A stretch of DNA of 34,649 nucleotides from Nanobdellota archaeon. Lineage in GTDB: Archaea > Nanobdellota > Nanobdellia > Woesearchaeales > WJIZ01. The notes below the pieces were generated by a model. The model saw only the letters and a list, made by a program, of their open reading frames with translations. It was not told the DNA's origin and did not search any database. This document shows positions 24,946 through 32,390 of this stretch, in pieces. Made by a program: the position numbers and the translations under genes. Position 1 is the stretch's first letter. Each line of letters opens with the position of its first letter. The stretch lies in the NCBI GenBank assembly GCA_023140175.1, contig JAGLMD010000090.1, positions 1 through 34,649 on the forward strand. The letters are read 5' to 3'.

Positions 24946-26634
24946 TTATTTAAAATAAGCATTCAGGACATATTGCTGAACCATCCTATGTGTATTGAAG
25001 AAAGAGCCGTTAATTGCTATAGAATGCCTCATTATTTCAATCCAAGAATCCCTTTCATTATAGAATTTTGGAATAATAATATATTCAAGCTTTGAGTAAA
25101 GGTCTTCAACTTCTTCTTCATGTGTTGAGTGTTTTGAAGCAGACGGATGAGAGCCAATTGACCAGCCAGTAACATTCTCTATATGGCCTTCAAGCCACCA
25201 TCCATCCAGGATAGAGAAATGAGGTATGCCATTATGGGCTGCTTTCATACCTGATGTTCCGGATGCTTCCTTTGGCCTTAAAGGATTGTTAAGCCAGATA
25301 TCAACTCCAGAGACAAGGAACTTTGCTATATCTATATCATAATTCTCTATGTAGCAGACTTTTATTTTATGCTTGACAGAACGCATTGCTTCTATTATGC
25401 GCTTTATCACTTGTTTGCCTTCCCAGTCTTTTGGATGTGCTTTGCCTGCATAGATTATCTGCAAGCCTTTAGAATTCTCTGCTATTTTTAACAGCCGATC
25501 TATGTCAGAGAAAAGCATGTCTCCCCGCTTATAAGTGGCTGATCTTCGTGCAAAACCAATTGTGAATGTTTCTGAATCCATATCCAGCTTGTATTTTTTA
25601 TTTACGAATGAGACAAGCTTTTTCTTTGATTTCAGATGAGCTTTCCAAATCTCTTCTTTTGGAACTCCCAACACATATCTTAGATTAAAAGGGTCGCATT
25701 CCCAGCCAGGAAGATATTTATCAAATAATTTTCTGAATGGTTCAGCAGTCCAGAAGTACGAGTGAATGCCATTTGTTATAGATTCTATATGATAGCCAGG
25801 GAACATTGAACGAGAGACTTCGCCATGTTTCTTAGCTACGCCGTTCACGAATCTGCTAAATCTTAAACCCAGATAAGTCATATTAAGCTTGTTATTTATG
25901 AAAATGCCGCCCTTTATTTCTGGAGTTATGAAATCTCCGAGCATATTTTCAACAAGATGTTTTTCAAATTGATCGTGGCCTGCGGGCACCGGGGTATGAG
26001 TTGTGAATACACATTTTTCCCGTGCTTTTTGCATTTTGTTTTTAGATTCTCTTCTGCAAAGTTCAAGTGTAAGCAATGCAGAGTGGCCTTCATTCATATG
26101 GTATTTCTTCAGATTAGTGCAGCCAAGGCTTTCAAGCACCCTTACTCCCCCAATACCCAGAATAATCTCCTGTGCCAGCCTATAATGATCATCATTCCCA
26201 TACAAGTGGTGAGTAATTGTTTTATCATAATCAGAATTCTCTGGAAGGTCTGTATCAAGGAATATTATTGGATTTACTTTTCCGGTGATGCCGTTTAATC
26301 TATAGAGCCATGCTTTTATCTTCACATCCCTTCCTTCAATTTTTATACTGACCTTGTTCGGTAATGGATTTAGATAATTGTTTGGATTCCAATCTACATG
26401 CTCTTCAATCTGGTCTCCGTGCTCATTTATTATCTGCCTGAAATATCCTTTGTTATAAAGTAATGTGATTCCTATTACAGGCAATTCAAGGTCAGCAGCA
26501 CTCCTTAGAGTGTCTCCTGCCAATATGCCTAAGCCGCCGGAATATGTAGGAAGCTTAGAATCTATGCCTATCTCCATGCTGAAATATGCAACAAGAAGGT
26601 TATTGAAATCAATCTGAGACTCTGTTATTTTCAT
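24946..26634 (-). CDS. glgP: Alpha-glucan phosphorylase, short form
   Basis: A 562-aa PLP-dependent glycosyltransferase family 35 enzyme that releases glucose-1-phosphate from glycogen-like glucans. The N terminus YFSMEIGIDSKLPTYSGGLGILAGD and DLELPVIGITLLYNKGYF are characteristic. Also present are YHMNEGHSALLTLEL, FTTHTPVPAGHD, ESITNGIHSYFW, IIYAGKAHP and the PLP-lysine motif RPKEASGTSGMKAAHNG, with SILDGWW after it. It belongs to the short alpha-glucan phosphorylase group rather than the ~800-aa glycogen phosphorylases. TATATAAA at 26657-26664 is 22 nt before the ATG, so it has its own leaderless promoter within the gap after the winged-helix gene. That neighbour could regulate it. Confidence 0.93.
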   Translation of the reverse strand: MKITESQIDFNNLLVAYFSMEIGIDSKLPTYSGGLGILAGDTLRSAADLELPVIGITLLYNKGYFRQIINEHGDQIEEHVDWNPNNYLNPLPNKVSIKIEGRDVKIKAWLYRLNGITGKVNPIIFLDTDLPENSDYDKTITHHLYGNDDHYRLAQEIILGIGGVRVLESLGCTNLKKYHMNEGHSALLTLELCRRESKNKMQKAREKCVFTTHTPVPAGHDQFEKHLVENMLGDFITPEIKGGIFINNKLNMTYLGLRFSRFVNGVAKKHGEVSRSMFPGYHIESITNGIHSYFWTAEPFRKLFDKYLPGWECDPFNLRYVLGVPKEEIWKAHLKSKKKLVSFVNKKYKLDMDSETFTIGFARRSATYKRGDMLFSDIDRLLKIAENSKGLQIIYAGKAHPKDWEGKQVIKRIIEAMRSVKHKIKVCYIENYDIDIAKFLVSGVDIWLNNPLRPKEASGTSGMKAAHNGIPHFSILDGWWLEGHIENVTGWSIGSHPSASKHSTHEEEVEDLYSKLEYIIIPKFYNERDSWIEIMRHSIAINGSFFNTHRMVQQYVLNAYFK

Positions 26635-26667
26635 AACCCTTTTTTTGTTGAAGAAATATATAAATGT

Positions 26668-26877
26668 TTAGGTGCGATCGGATTTATAAAACCACAATTT
26701 TCTTGTTTCGGTTATTTTCCTTGAGCGTACCAAATTCAGGAACTCCATCTGTCTTAGATACTTTGAAACAGTTAGTTTATTTATCTTGAGGTTTCTTACA
26801 ATTTCAGAAATATTTACGCCTTTTCTTTTATGCTTTAAGTAATACAATATCTCCTTTTGATAATTTCTTCTTTTCAT
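26668..26877 (-). CDS. Winged-helix DNA-binding protein
   Basis: A 69-aa protein that is nearly all one winged helix. QKEILYYLKHKRKGVNISEIVRNLKINKLTVSKYLRQMEFLNLV gives helices 1-3 with the recognition helix LTVSKYLRQM (about 34-43). A wing, SRKITETRKLWFYKSD, follows. It resembles ArsR/MarR-like single-domain archaeal regulators with no ligand domain. It lies 36 nt after a 55-aa Cys-rich ORF and directly before glgP, whose TATA box starts 10 nt beyond its stop side. A 7-bp hairpin (26887-26907) sits just upstream of its start and may be its own operator. Confidence 0.82.
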   Translation of the reverse strand: MKRRNYQKEILYYLKHKRKGVNISEIVRNLKINKLTVSKYLRQMEFLNLVRSRKITETRKLWFYKSDRT

Positions 26878-26886
26878 GAACTATAG

Positions 26887-26907
26887 AAGCAAAACTAAAC
26901 TTTGCTT
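26887..26907. repeat. 7-bp hairpin upstream of the winged-helix gene
   Basis: AAGCAAA (26887-26893) and TTTGCTT (26901-26907) flank a 7-nt loop, 10 nt before the start codon at 26877 and 5 nt beyond the stop of the Cys-rich ORF. It is a symmetric site suited to a dimeric winged-helix protein, or an attenuator between the two cistrons. Confidence 0.5.
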
Positions 26908-26912
26908 TTTTG

Positions 26913-27080
26913 TCAGCCTATTTTCTCATATATTCCCCTTGAATGTTCACAGGGCTGTTTATTCCAACTGCAGTTATTTATGCAACAACTTAGATGAACC
27001 ATCCCTTTTTTAAAGTCGCATAGGATAATACTCTCATTATTGTTTCCTAGTTCAGTGTTGCAATGTTTGCAGTTTGTCAT
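26913..27080 (-). CDS. 55-residue Cys-rich zinc-finger-like protein
   Basis: This short ORF encodes 55 residues with eight Cys: C4-x2-C7, C21, C32-C33, C37 and C44, plus His residues at 6, 29 and 46 (MTNCKHCNTELG..., LSCCINNCSWNKQPCEH). The number and spacing suggest one or two zinc sites. TATTTAAA at 27109-27116 lies 28 nt before the ATG. The length, Cys content and promoter make it a likely real gene rather than chance. It precedes the winged-helix gene by 36 nt, possibly as a cotranscribed partner. Family unknown. (Seven Cys are certain in the listed positions; I count C4, C7, C21, C32, C33, C37, C44.). Confidence 0.68.
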   Translation of the reverse strand: MTNCKHCNTELGNNNESIILCDFKKGMVHLSCCINNCSWNKQPCEHSRGIYEKIG

Positions 27081-27154
27081 TTTGATTATGATATGAGCAG
27101 TTACAACCTATTTAAAGATATGGCAAATGTATGGCGAGAATAAGTAAAGTGTTG

Positions 27155-28783
27155 TTAGTAGTTAGAGATAAGTTCTCTTCCCTTGTTTGTTATGTAAACT
27201 TGTTTGACATTACCCTGCCTATTAGTCTGGATTAAACTTTTTAGCTGTAATTCCCTGAGCCAGCTTCTAGTAGTCATTCTTGAGAGAGCGAATTCTGTGC
27301 TGATAAGATTAAAGTTGACTATAGCATGTAAAGAGTTTTTATCTGAGATAAACCTCAGGATATCAATCTTTTTCTTGTCAAGGTGGATATCTTCTTTTTT
27401 TGGAGTTGGGAATAGATTAAATTCCTGTTTAAGGATTGATAGTTCACGTTTTTCAAAACTGCTTTCTATAATATGAATAATAACTATATTATTCGTGGAG
27501 CTAATCAAGTCATTTAATGTATAAAGAAATATCAATAAATCCCTAAAGCTATCCATCAATGAAATATACTCTAATCTATTTAGTAAAATGATTGACCTAT
27601 TGTTTTTATTTAGAAGGGCTTTTATTTCTTTAAGCAGGCTGTCTTTCTGAGAAATCTCCAAAATAGCTGCTTTATTAGAGAGCCTGCTTTTCAACCAGTT
27701 TAAATTTCCCCTGGACACGCATAAAAGAGAATATTTCTTATCAGCAAACTTGTTAAATACTTCAATGATTGCCTCAAAGGATTCATTATAGGAGATATAT
27801 GAATTTCCAGGCATTATTTGCTGATGTAATCTTCTTTGGCTGGAGATATCTCTTCCAATTAAGACTATGCCCTCAATATTGTTATCTTTGCCTTTAATAA
27901 TTGAGGTGTCAGATAAGAGCAAGATTGGATTTCCATCTTTGTCTTTTATTTCGTGTTCCAGAATTTCTGATTTTTTAGCTTTTAATGTTGATTTGATAAG
28001 ATCTATTAAAGAAGATATTTCTTCCGGGATTTCATTGCTATAGATATTTTTCGATAATATCTCTCTTTGTGAAAATCCTGTTTTTAATGCAATTGCATTG
28101 TTCCATGCTGTGATTATGCCACCTTTATTAATTGAGAAGATTAACTCTGTTGCACTATTGATGATATTATCCAGCTGGTCTCTTGATGATTTTAGTTCTT
28201 CTTCTGCTTTCCTGCGTACAAGAGCATTACCTATAATCTCAGCAGATATACGGAGGAGTGCTAGATCATCTTCACTCCATCTTCCTGATTCAAAAACATT
28301 ATCAAAGCCTATAAATCCTGCAAGTCTTGAGCCAGTATATAAAGGCAATACAAGAAGTGATTTAATATCCTGTGCTTCTAATATCTCCTTTTCTGCCTTT
28401 GCTTCTAGGGGAAGCTTTGAAACATCTTCTACATGAATAACTTCTCCGTTATTGAGTTTTTTCATCCACCATGGAACCATACTAGTAGGAAGATTCTGAA
28501 GATTATCTATTTGAGGGCTTACTCCTTCAGCACACCATTCATGTGTGTTGTCCATAGTTTTTTCATCTTCTTTGAAAAGAAATAGGTAAGCCCTGCATGC
28601 ACCATTCAATCTGCCTATTTCAGCAAGGGATATATTGATAGCACCATTAATATCAGAAACACAAACAAATCTGGATGAAATAGCTGCTATGGTTTTTTCA
28701 AATTCTAATTTTCGGTTGAGGGTTGTATCTACTTTAATTGGCTCTTGTAGGGAATTATCTTCAGTTGCATTCTTTTTTACCAT
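27155..28783 (-). CDS. GAF-PAS-DUF835-winged-helix regulator
   Basis: A 542-aa cytoplasmic one-component regulator. The GAF domain (about 28-190) ends with LLVLPLYTGSRLAGFIGFDN...WSEDDLALLRISAEIIGNAL. The PAS domain (about 200-315) has IINSATELIFSINKGGIITAWNNA and the end motif GIVLIGRDISSQ. DUF835 (about 325-455) has GNSYIS, YSLLCVSRGNLNWL and the diagnostic IILLNRLEYISLMDSFRDLLIFLYTLNDL. A winged helix with FALSRMTTRSWLRELQLKSLIQTNRQG closes the protein. DUF835 is mostly archaeal and of unknown role in signalling. No kinase domain is present, so ligand or redox sensing is probably coupled directly to DNA binding. GGGGGT precedes the ATG. Confidence 0.87.
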   Translation of the reverse strand: MVKKNATEDNSLQEPIKVDTTLNRKLEFEKTIAAISSRFVCVSDINGAINISLAEIGRLNGACRAYLFLFKEDEKTMDNTHEWCAEGVSPQIDNLQNLPTSMVPWWMKKLNNGEVIHVEDVSKLPLEAKAEKEILEAQDIKSLLVLPLYTGSRLAGFIGFDNVFESGRWSEDDLALLRISAEIIGNALVRRKAEEELKSSRDQLDNIINSATELIFSINKGGIITAWNNAIALKTGFSQREILSKNIYSNEIPEEISSLIDLIKSTLKAKKSEILEHEIKDKDGNPILLLSDTSIIKGKDNNIEGIVLIGRDISSQRRLHQQIMPGNSYISYNESFEAIIEVFNKFADKKYSLLCVSRGNLNWLKSRLSNKAAILEISQKDSLLKEIKALLNKNNRSIILLNRLEYISLMDSFRDLLIFLYTLNDLISSTNNIVIIHIIESSFEKRELSILKQEFNLFPTPKKEDIHLDKKKIDILRFISDKNSLHAIVNFNLISTEFALSRMTTRSWLRELQLKSLIQTNRQGNVKQVYITNKGRELISNY

Positions 28784-28829
28784 TTCTACCCCCGCTATCC
28801 AAAATGCTTAGTATTATATTTAAATTTAC

Positions 28830-29429
28830 CTAAAAATCACTCAAGTTTCTATTCTTCTCAAACCTGTTCTTTTCCAATTTTAAGCCCTGCCAATCATGAA
28901 ATTTCTTTGGAATGTTTTTCAGGAAATATCTTTTGTTTTTTCTTTCTTTGATAAATTGTGAATCGTAATATTTTTCCCAATATTCATCATCGTTAAAATC
29001 TTCAAGGCCTTTTAGCAAATCATTTTCTGGCAATAGTTTTTCAAATTTTGGGAGAAGCTCATCTATTTTATCTTTATATATGGCCAGTTTTTCGTCTTTT
29101 GAGATAACAAAAGTTCCTCTTGAACTTTCTATCATGATTGTGAACATAGGAAATCTCGATAGAAACCAGTTTGCAATTAAATCCTCGACATAATGTTCCG
29201 GCTGAACCTTTCCATATACTATGCTGTGCTTACTTATCTTCAGCCTTATAAAAGCCCTAGAGCGTTGATAACAGCCTGCAACCTGGGAATTCCAGCCATA
29301 TATCTTCCTGCTTTCAGTTGTAGAAATAGAATTAATTGAGGCCTTACTCTGCTGCCTCAGCTTTTTTACGATTTTCCTGTCGAATTTTTTGTGTCTCGGA
29401 GCGAGATTGAAGCTCTTTTCTATAAGCAT
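28830..29429 (-). CDS. DUF4130 (UDG-linked) putative DNA repair protein
   Basis: A 199-aa protein matching DUF4130/TIGR03915, the partner of a radical SAM enzyme in a putative DNA modification or repair pair and often fused to uracil-DNA glycosylase. Core features are GCYQRSRAFIRL, YGKVQPEHYVEDLIANWFLSRFP and the C-terminal YYDSQFIKERKNKRYFLKNIPKKF. The N-terminal strand region of the family is largely missing, and no glycosylase is fused or adjacent. The ATG at 29429 has GGAGG 6 nt upstream but lies 86 nt inside the preceding gene in another frame. Position confirms the assignment: the radical SAM partner is one gene upstream. The reaction is unknown. Confidence 0.72.
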   Translation of the reverse strand: MLIEKSFNLAPRHKKFDRKIVKKLRQQSKASINSISTTESRKIYGWNSQVAGCYQRSRAFIRLKISKHSIVYGKVQPEHYVEDLIANWFLSRFPMFTIMIESSRGTFVISKDEKLAIYKDKIDELLPKFEKLLPENDLLKGLEDFNDDEYWEKYYDSQFIKERKNKRYFLKNIPKKFHDWQGLKLEKNRFEKNRNLSDF

Positions 29430-29748
29430 CTATTTCCTCCATAGTATGAAAGATTTTCTTATAATATTCTTCATAGCCCTCATTGCTTTCGCATTCATCT
29501 GCCTGGTGTTCTGAGCATACAGTGGGCCTTTTCTCGTAGATAGTGCAAAGATTGGTTTTAGGATCCTGATATTTACATGGAGTCTTTACCTCAATACACC
29601 ATTGGTTATCATGATCAATATATACAAACATATTTTCATGACATAGGAACCATTTAAGCTCCTCAAAGTCAATATCCTCCTTTGGCTCATCTACCTGTAT
29701 AGTCACATATTTACAACAGTGTCCGTCGCATTTTGAACAATTTGCCAT
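29344..29748 (-). CDS. YkgJ-type CxxCxxCC protein in the rSAM/DUF4130 locus
   Basis: A 134-aa protein from the ATG at 29748, which begins MANCSKCDGHCCK with the C4-x2-C7-x3-C11-C12 cluster. TTTATAAA at 29771-29778 lies 22 nt upstream, so this ATG is preferred to an in-frame TTG at 29766. Further Cys are in WFLCHENM, WCIEVKTPCKY, LCTIYEKRPTVCSEHQADEC, the YkgJ/UPF0153 pattern. The tail is a charged helix. It has its own leaderless promoter after the radical SAM gene and overlaps the DUF4130 start by 86 nt. It is a second paralogue of the CxxCxxCC gene before endonuclease III, so this family is twice next to DNA-repair genes here. Confidence 0.82.
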   Translation of the reverse strand: MANCSKCDGHCCKYVTIQVDEPKEDIDFEELKWFLCHENMFVYIDHDNQWCIEVKTPCKYQDPKTNLCTIYEKRPTVCSEHQADECESNEGYEEYYKKIFHTMEEIDAYRKELQSRSETQKIRQENRKKAEAAE

Positions 29749-29787
29749 TCGACTTTGAAATAGCAATTGGTTTATAAAACTAACTTT

Positions 29788-30912
29788 TCAGTTGAATTCA
29801 TGCAGCATTTTCTGCCTTTTTCCATTTAAGATGATGAAGGGTAAGGCCCGTTTCAATACAACACCAATGCTTTTTAGCTGTTGTTTCTTTTCTATTTCTA
29901 TATGATTTTTTTGCAATTCTAAAATCCTACTGGCTGACCTTGGGCCTATGCCCGGCACTCTTATTAATTCATCCCATGATGATTCATTTATATCAATGCC
30001 AGAATCAAAATGGTTTCTTGCTAAAGCTACTTTTGGGTCTATCTTCGGAAGCATTTCATTTTGCATAATATCTTTGAACTCATTTAATGAGATATGATAT
30101 TTCCTTAGCATAAAGTCTATGTTGTACAACCTATTTTCCCTTTTTAGAGGAGTCCTATCTTTAAATTGGAGCGGGGTTTTTGGAACTGGTGTAAAGGCAG
30201 AATAATAGCCTCTTTTGAGCTTGATATTCTTGTATTCCCAGTCAATCATTTTTAGGATTTCTAAGTCAGATTCATCAGAGCTGCCAACAACCAGCTGGGT
30301 TGTCTGGCCTGAGGGGATTTTCATCCTTTTAAGCCATGCCTGTCTTCTTAAAATATCTATCTTGTAATCTTTTACAGATGATATTTCAGATAATCTTGAG
30401 CTATTCGGCGCTTCTAAGTTGATTGACATCCTGTCAGAGAATTCTGAGGCATGTTTTATCAAGTCATATGATGTGCCTGGCAGGACCTTGAAATGGATAT
30501 AGCCCTGAAACTTGTATTTCTTTCTAATTAAGTTGACTGCTTCTATCATAAATTCTGTTGTCTTATCAGGGTCTTTCTCAACAGCAGAGCTTATGAACAA
30601 TCCTTCAACATAATTTCTGACGTATAAGGATATGAATACCTTTGCGAATTCTTCTGGCTCGAATCTTGCAGGATTCTTATTACAGCCCGAAGCATTGGCG
30701 CAATATTTACAGTCAAAGGAGCATACATTTGAGTAGAGGATTTTCCAGAGTGAGATACATTGGCCGTCTTCTGTGAATGAGTGACAGATGCCGCAGCCTG
30801 CTGCATTTCCAATCCTGTCATCTGTTTTTATCTTTCTTGGAGAAGCTGAGCTGGCGCAAGAATCCCATTTCGCTGATTGTCCTAATATTTCTACTTTTTG
30901 AAGTGTGTTCAT
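29788..30912 (-). CDS. Putative DNA modification/repair radical SAM protein (UDG-linked)
   Basis: A 374-aa protein of the TIGR03916 type. The N terminus has KVEILGQSAKWDSCASS and GCGICHSFTEDGQCISL, both diagnostic. The cluster motif is C64-x3-C68-x2-C71 (VCSFDCKYC). RNYVEGLFISSAV follows, then the barrel, and near the C terminus a helix-hairpin-helix VPGIGPRSASRILELQKN (about 312-329) that should bind DNA non-specifically. Relatives pair with DUF4130, found here one gene downstream. A radical-based DNA repair or base-modification role is proposed for the family but unproven. It shares a symmetric promoter with the divergent phosphatase gene. Confidence 0.88.
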   Translation of the reverse strand: MNTLQKVEILGQSAKWDSCASSASPRKIKTDDRIGNAAGCGICHSFTEDGQCISLWKILYSNVCSFDCKYCANASGCNKNPARFEPEEFAKVFISLYVRNYVEGLFISSAVEKDPDKTTEFMIEAVNLIRKKYKFQGYIHFKVLPGTSYDLIKHASEFSDRMSINLEAPNSSRLSEISSVKDYKIDILRRQAWLKRMKIPSGQTTQLVVGSSDESDLEILKMIDWEYKNIKLKRGYYSAFTPVPKTPLQFKDRTPLKRENRLYNIDFMLRKYHISLNEFKDIMQNEMLPKIDPKVALARNHFDSGIDINESSWDELIRVPGIGPRSASRILELQKNHIEIEKKQQLKSIGVVLKRALPFIILNGKRQKMLHEFN

Positions 30913-30936
30913 GAAAAACCGCCAAATACAGCAAAA

Positions 30937-30944
30937 TTTATATT
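30937..30944. promoter_or_regulatory. Shared bidirectional TATA box
   Basis: One octamer reads TTTATATT on the plus strand and AATATAAA on the minus strand. It lies exactly 24 nt from the plus start at 30969 and exactly 24 nt from the minus start at 30912. No second TATA-like element is in the 56-bp gap, so both leaderless genes appear to use the same box. Confidence 0.6.
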
Positions 30945-30968
30945 TTCAAGATTCCTATTGCTGCATGT

Positions 30969-31274
30969 ATGAAAGTACTGTTTATATGTAATCAAAATCA
31001 AAATAGAAGCAAAACAGCAGAAAAGATGTTTAGCAATAGCTTTCAGACTAAGTCTGCTGGATTGTATAATTCCAGGCCAGTTACAAAAAAACAGATTTCT
31101 TGGGCTGATACAATAGTTGTTATGGATGATGAGCAAAGGAAAGAAGTAGCAAAAAGATTTCCATCTATTTATTTGCAAAAGAGGATTCTTTCTTTGGGTA
31201 TTCCTGATATTTATCATTATAATCAGCCTGAGCTTATCAATTTATTTAGGTTAAAAATGAAGGAATTATTGTAG
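30969..31274 (+). CDS. Small LMW protein-tyrosine-phosphatase-like protein
   Basis: A 101-aa protein of the short low-molecular-weight phosphatase type. The P-loop is C7-NQNQN-R13-S14 (C-x5-R-S) directly after a first strand, MKVLFI. SAGLYNSRPV and SWADTIVVMDDEQ follow, and the likely general acid is the Asp in LGIPDIYHY. Members dephosphorylate phosphotyrosine or arginine; the substrate here is unknown. It is leaderless from a TATA box shared with the radical SAM gene, which makes co-regulation likely. The 3' end overlaps the convergent exonuclease gene by 9 nt. Confidence 0.85.
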   Translation: MKVLFICNQNQNRSKTAEKMFSNSFQTKSAGLYNSRPVTKKQISWADTIVVMDDEQRKEVAKRFPSIYLQKRILSLGIPDIYHYNQPELINLFRLKMKELL

Positions 31275-32060
31275 CCATTCTTCAAACTGCTCAAATTTCT
31301 CACCACCAATATTCTGAAGCAAATTCTCACTAAGCACACTATAGCAGTAATCCATAATCTTCTTTAGATTAATTACATCTTCCTCATTATATTCTACCAA
31401 TAGGTTCAGATAATATTTGTCACCTGTTGCTTTGTACATTCGCCAGAGGGTTAGAGCATCTCCACCATAGAATTTCCCAATTATTTTGTTTCTTTGTATA
31501 TTGAATTGTTTTTCAATATTTTTTAGGCCGCCATTCAAGCCAAGCCTTGAGCAGCAATGCCTTAAATCTATATGCGGCAGATTTGGGAGAATATTGCAGC
31601 GTTTTTTTATGAATGGCAAATCAAAACTCGAGCCATTAAAAGTTATAATTAGTTTGTATTTTTTGAGCTCTTCTTTAAGGGCATGATAATTGAGGTTTAT
31701 GCCATTTATCATGGTCTTAGTTTCCAGGCCATCATAAAGGCCAATAACTGTAATATCTGCATTTCTGCCAAGGCCTTCTGTCTCAATATCCAGGAAGACT
31801 GCTTCTTCTTTGAAAAAATCATATAAACGCCATGTCTCTGTTGAATGAAGCTTGTCTATAAAATAAGATGAATCAAAGGAGTAAAGGGCTTTCTTTGCTT
31901 TGATAAGCTGCCTGTTGAAATATGATTTTTTGTTTTGTGAGATGCCTTTTATTCTTTTCTTGTCTATGAAAGCCTGCCAAGTATCTATGTTTTGATGCCA
32001 GAGGCTTTTTTCCTTATTTTCAGCTACTCTCTCAAGTATCTGGAATGTATTTCTTATCAC
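31266..32060 (-). CDS. YprB-type RNase H-fold 3'-5' exonuclease
   Basis: A 264-aa protein with the DEDDy exonuclease residues: D91 and E93 (VFLDIETEGLG), D147 (TFNGSSFDLPFI), Y224 and D228 (VEYNEEDV). HIDLRHCC follows the second motif as in the YprB/RNase_H_2 family. The first 80 residues are helical and basic (KKRIKGISQNKKSYFNRQLIKAKKAL), perhaps for nucleic-acid binding. Substrate (DNA or RNA) is not settled for the family. The start is GTG at 32060 with TTTATATA at 32085-32092, 24 nt upstream, so leaderless initiation at GTG is likely. Confidence 0.85.
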   Translation of the reverse strand: MIRNTFQILERVAENKEKSLWHQNIDTWQAFIDKKRIKGISQNKKSYFNRQLIKAKKALYSFDSSYFIDKLHSTETWRLYDFFKEEAVFLDIETEGLGRNADITVIGLYDGLETKTMINGINLNYHALKEELKKYKLIITFNGSSFDLPFIKKRCNILPNLPHIDLRHCCSRLGLNGGLKNIEKQFNIQRNKIIGKFYGGDALTLWRMYKATGDKYYLNLLVEYNEEDVINLKKIMDYCYSVLSENLLQNIGGEKFEQFEEWLQ

Positions 32061-32075
32061 ACAAGAAGTTTATGA

Positions 32076-32205
32076 TTAATGTAGTTTATATAGCTCACGC
32101 GCATATTTTTGTGTCCAGTGTAAATCAAATTTTTCCAAATAAGCTACTACATAAGCTATATTTTCTATAATCAGCTATGTCCAGTGCTCTATCAACAAAT
32201 CTCAT
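32076..32205 (-). pseudogene. Possible frameshifted micro-gene remnant
   Basis: On the minus strand an ATG at 32205 with an AGGAAA-type site opens MRFVDRALDIADYRKY; a +1 shift then gives AYVVAYLEKFDLHWTQKYAR and on to ELYKLH with a stop at 32076. Both parts have protein-like composition and together would make about 43 residues. The last codons contain the TATA box of the gene at 32060. It could be a decayed small gene or chance; one sequenced relative would decide. Confidence 0.28.
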
Positions 32206-32390
32206 TTTAATTTCCTTTCATTACGCCTCAAATGTCCTAAGAAGCAGTCAGGTTATTAATTGATTTTTCGAAATACTTCCTATTTCTTCAAGATTTGTCT
32301 TCCCTATGTAAGATAATCTTTCCCATTACATAGAAAACTACATTGATAACTTTCCTTAAGGGGAAATAGTAAACATTTGAGGTGAATTAA
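32206..32390. other. Non-coding leader region with 8-bp hairpin
   Basis: No ORF is supported here. CTATGTAA (32304-32311) and TTACATAG (32326-32333) form a perfect 8-bp stem over a 14-nt loop, about 58 nt before the ATG at 32391. The remainder is AT-rich without further structure that I can see. No convincing TATA box is visible. Confidence 0.55.

Noticed and set aside
30909-31217. 102-aa minus-strand ORF
   Set aside because: Antisense of the phosphatase-like gene, whose C-x5-R-S loop and promoter identify the real frame.
32112-32187. Repeated TGTCCAGTG (32112-32120, 32179-32187)
   Set aside because: Only 9 bp, not part of a larger repeat, and expected occasionally by chance.
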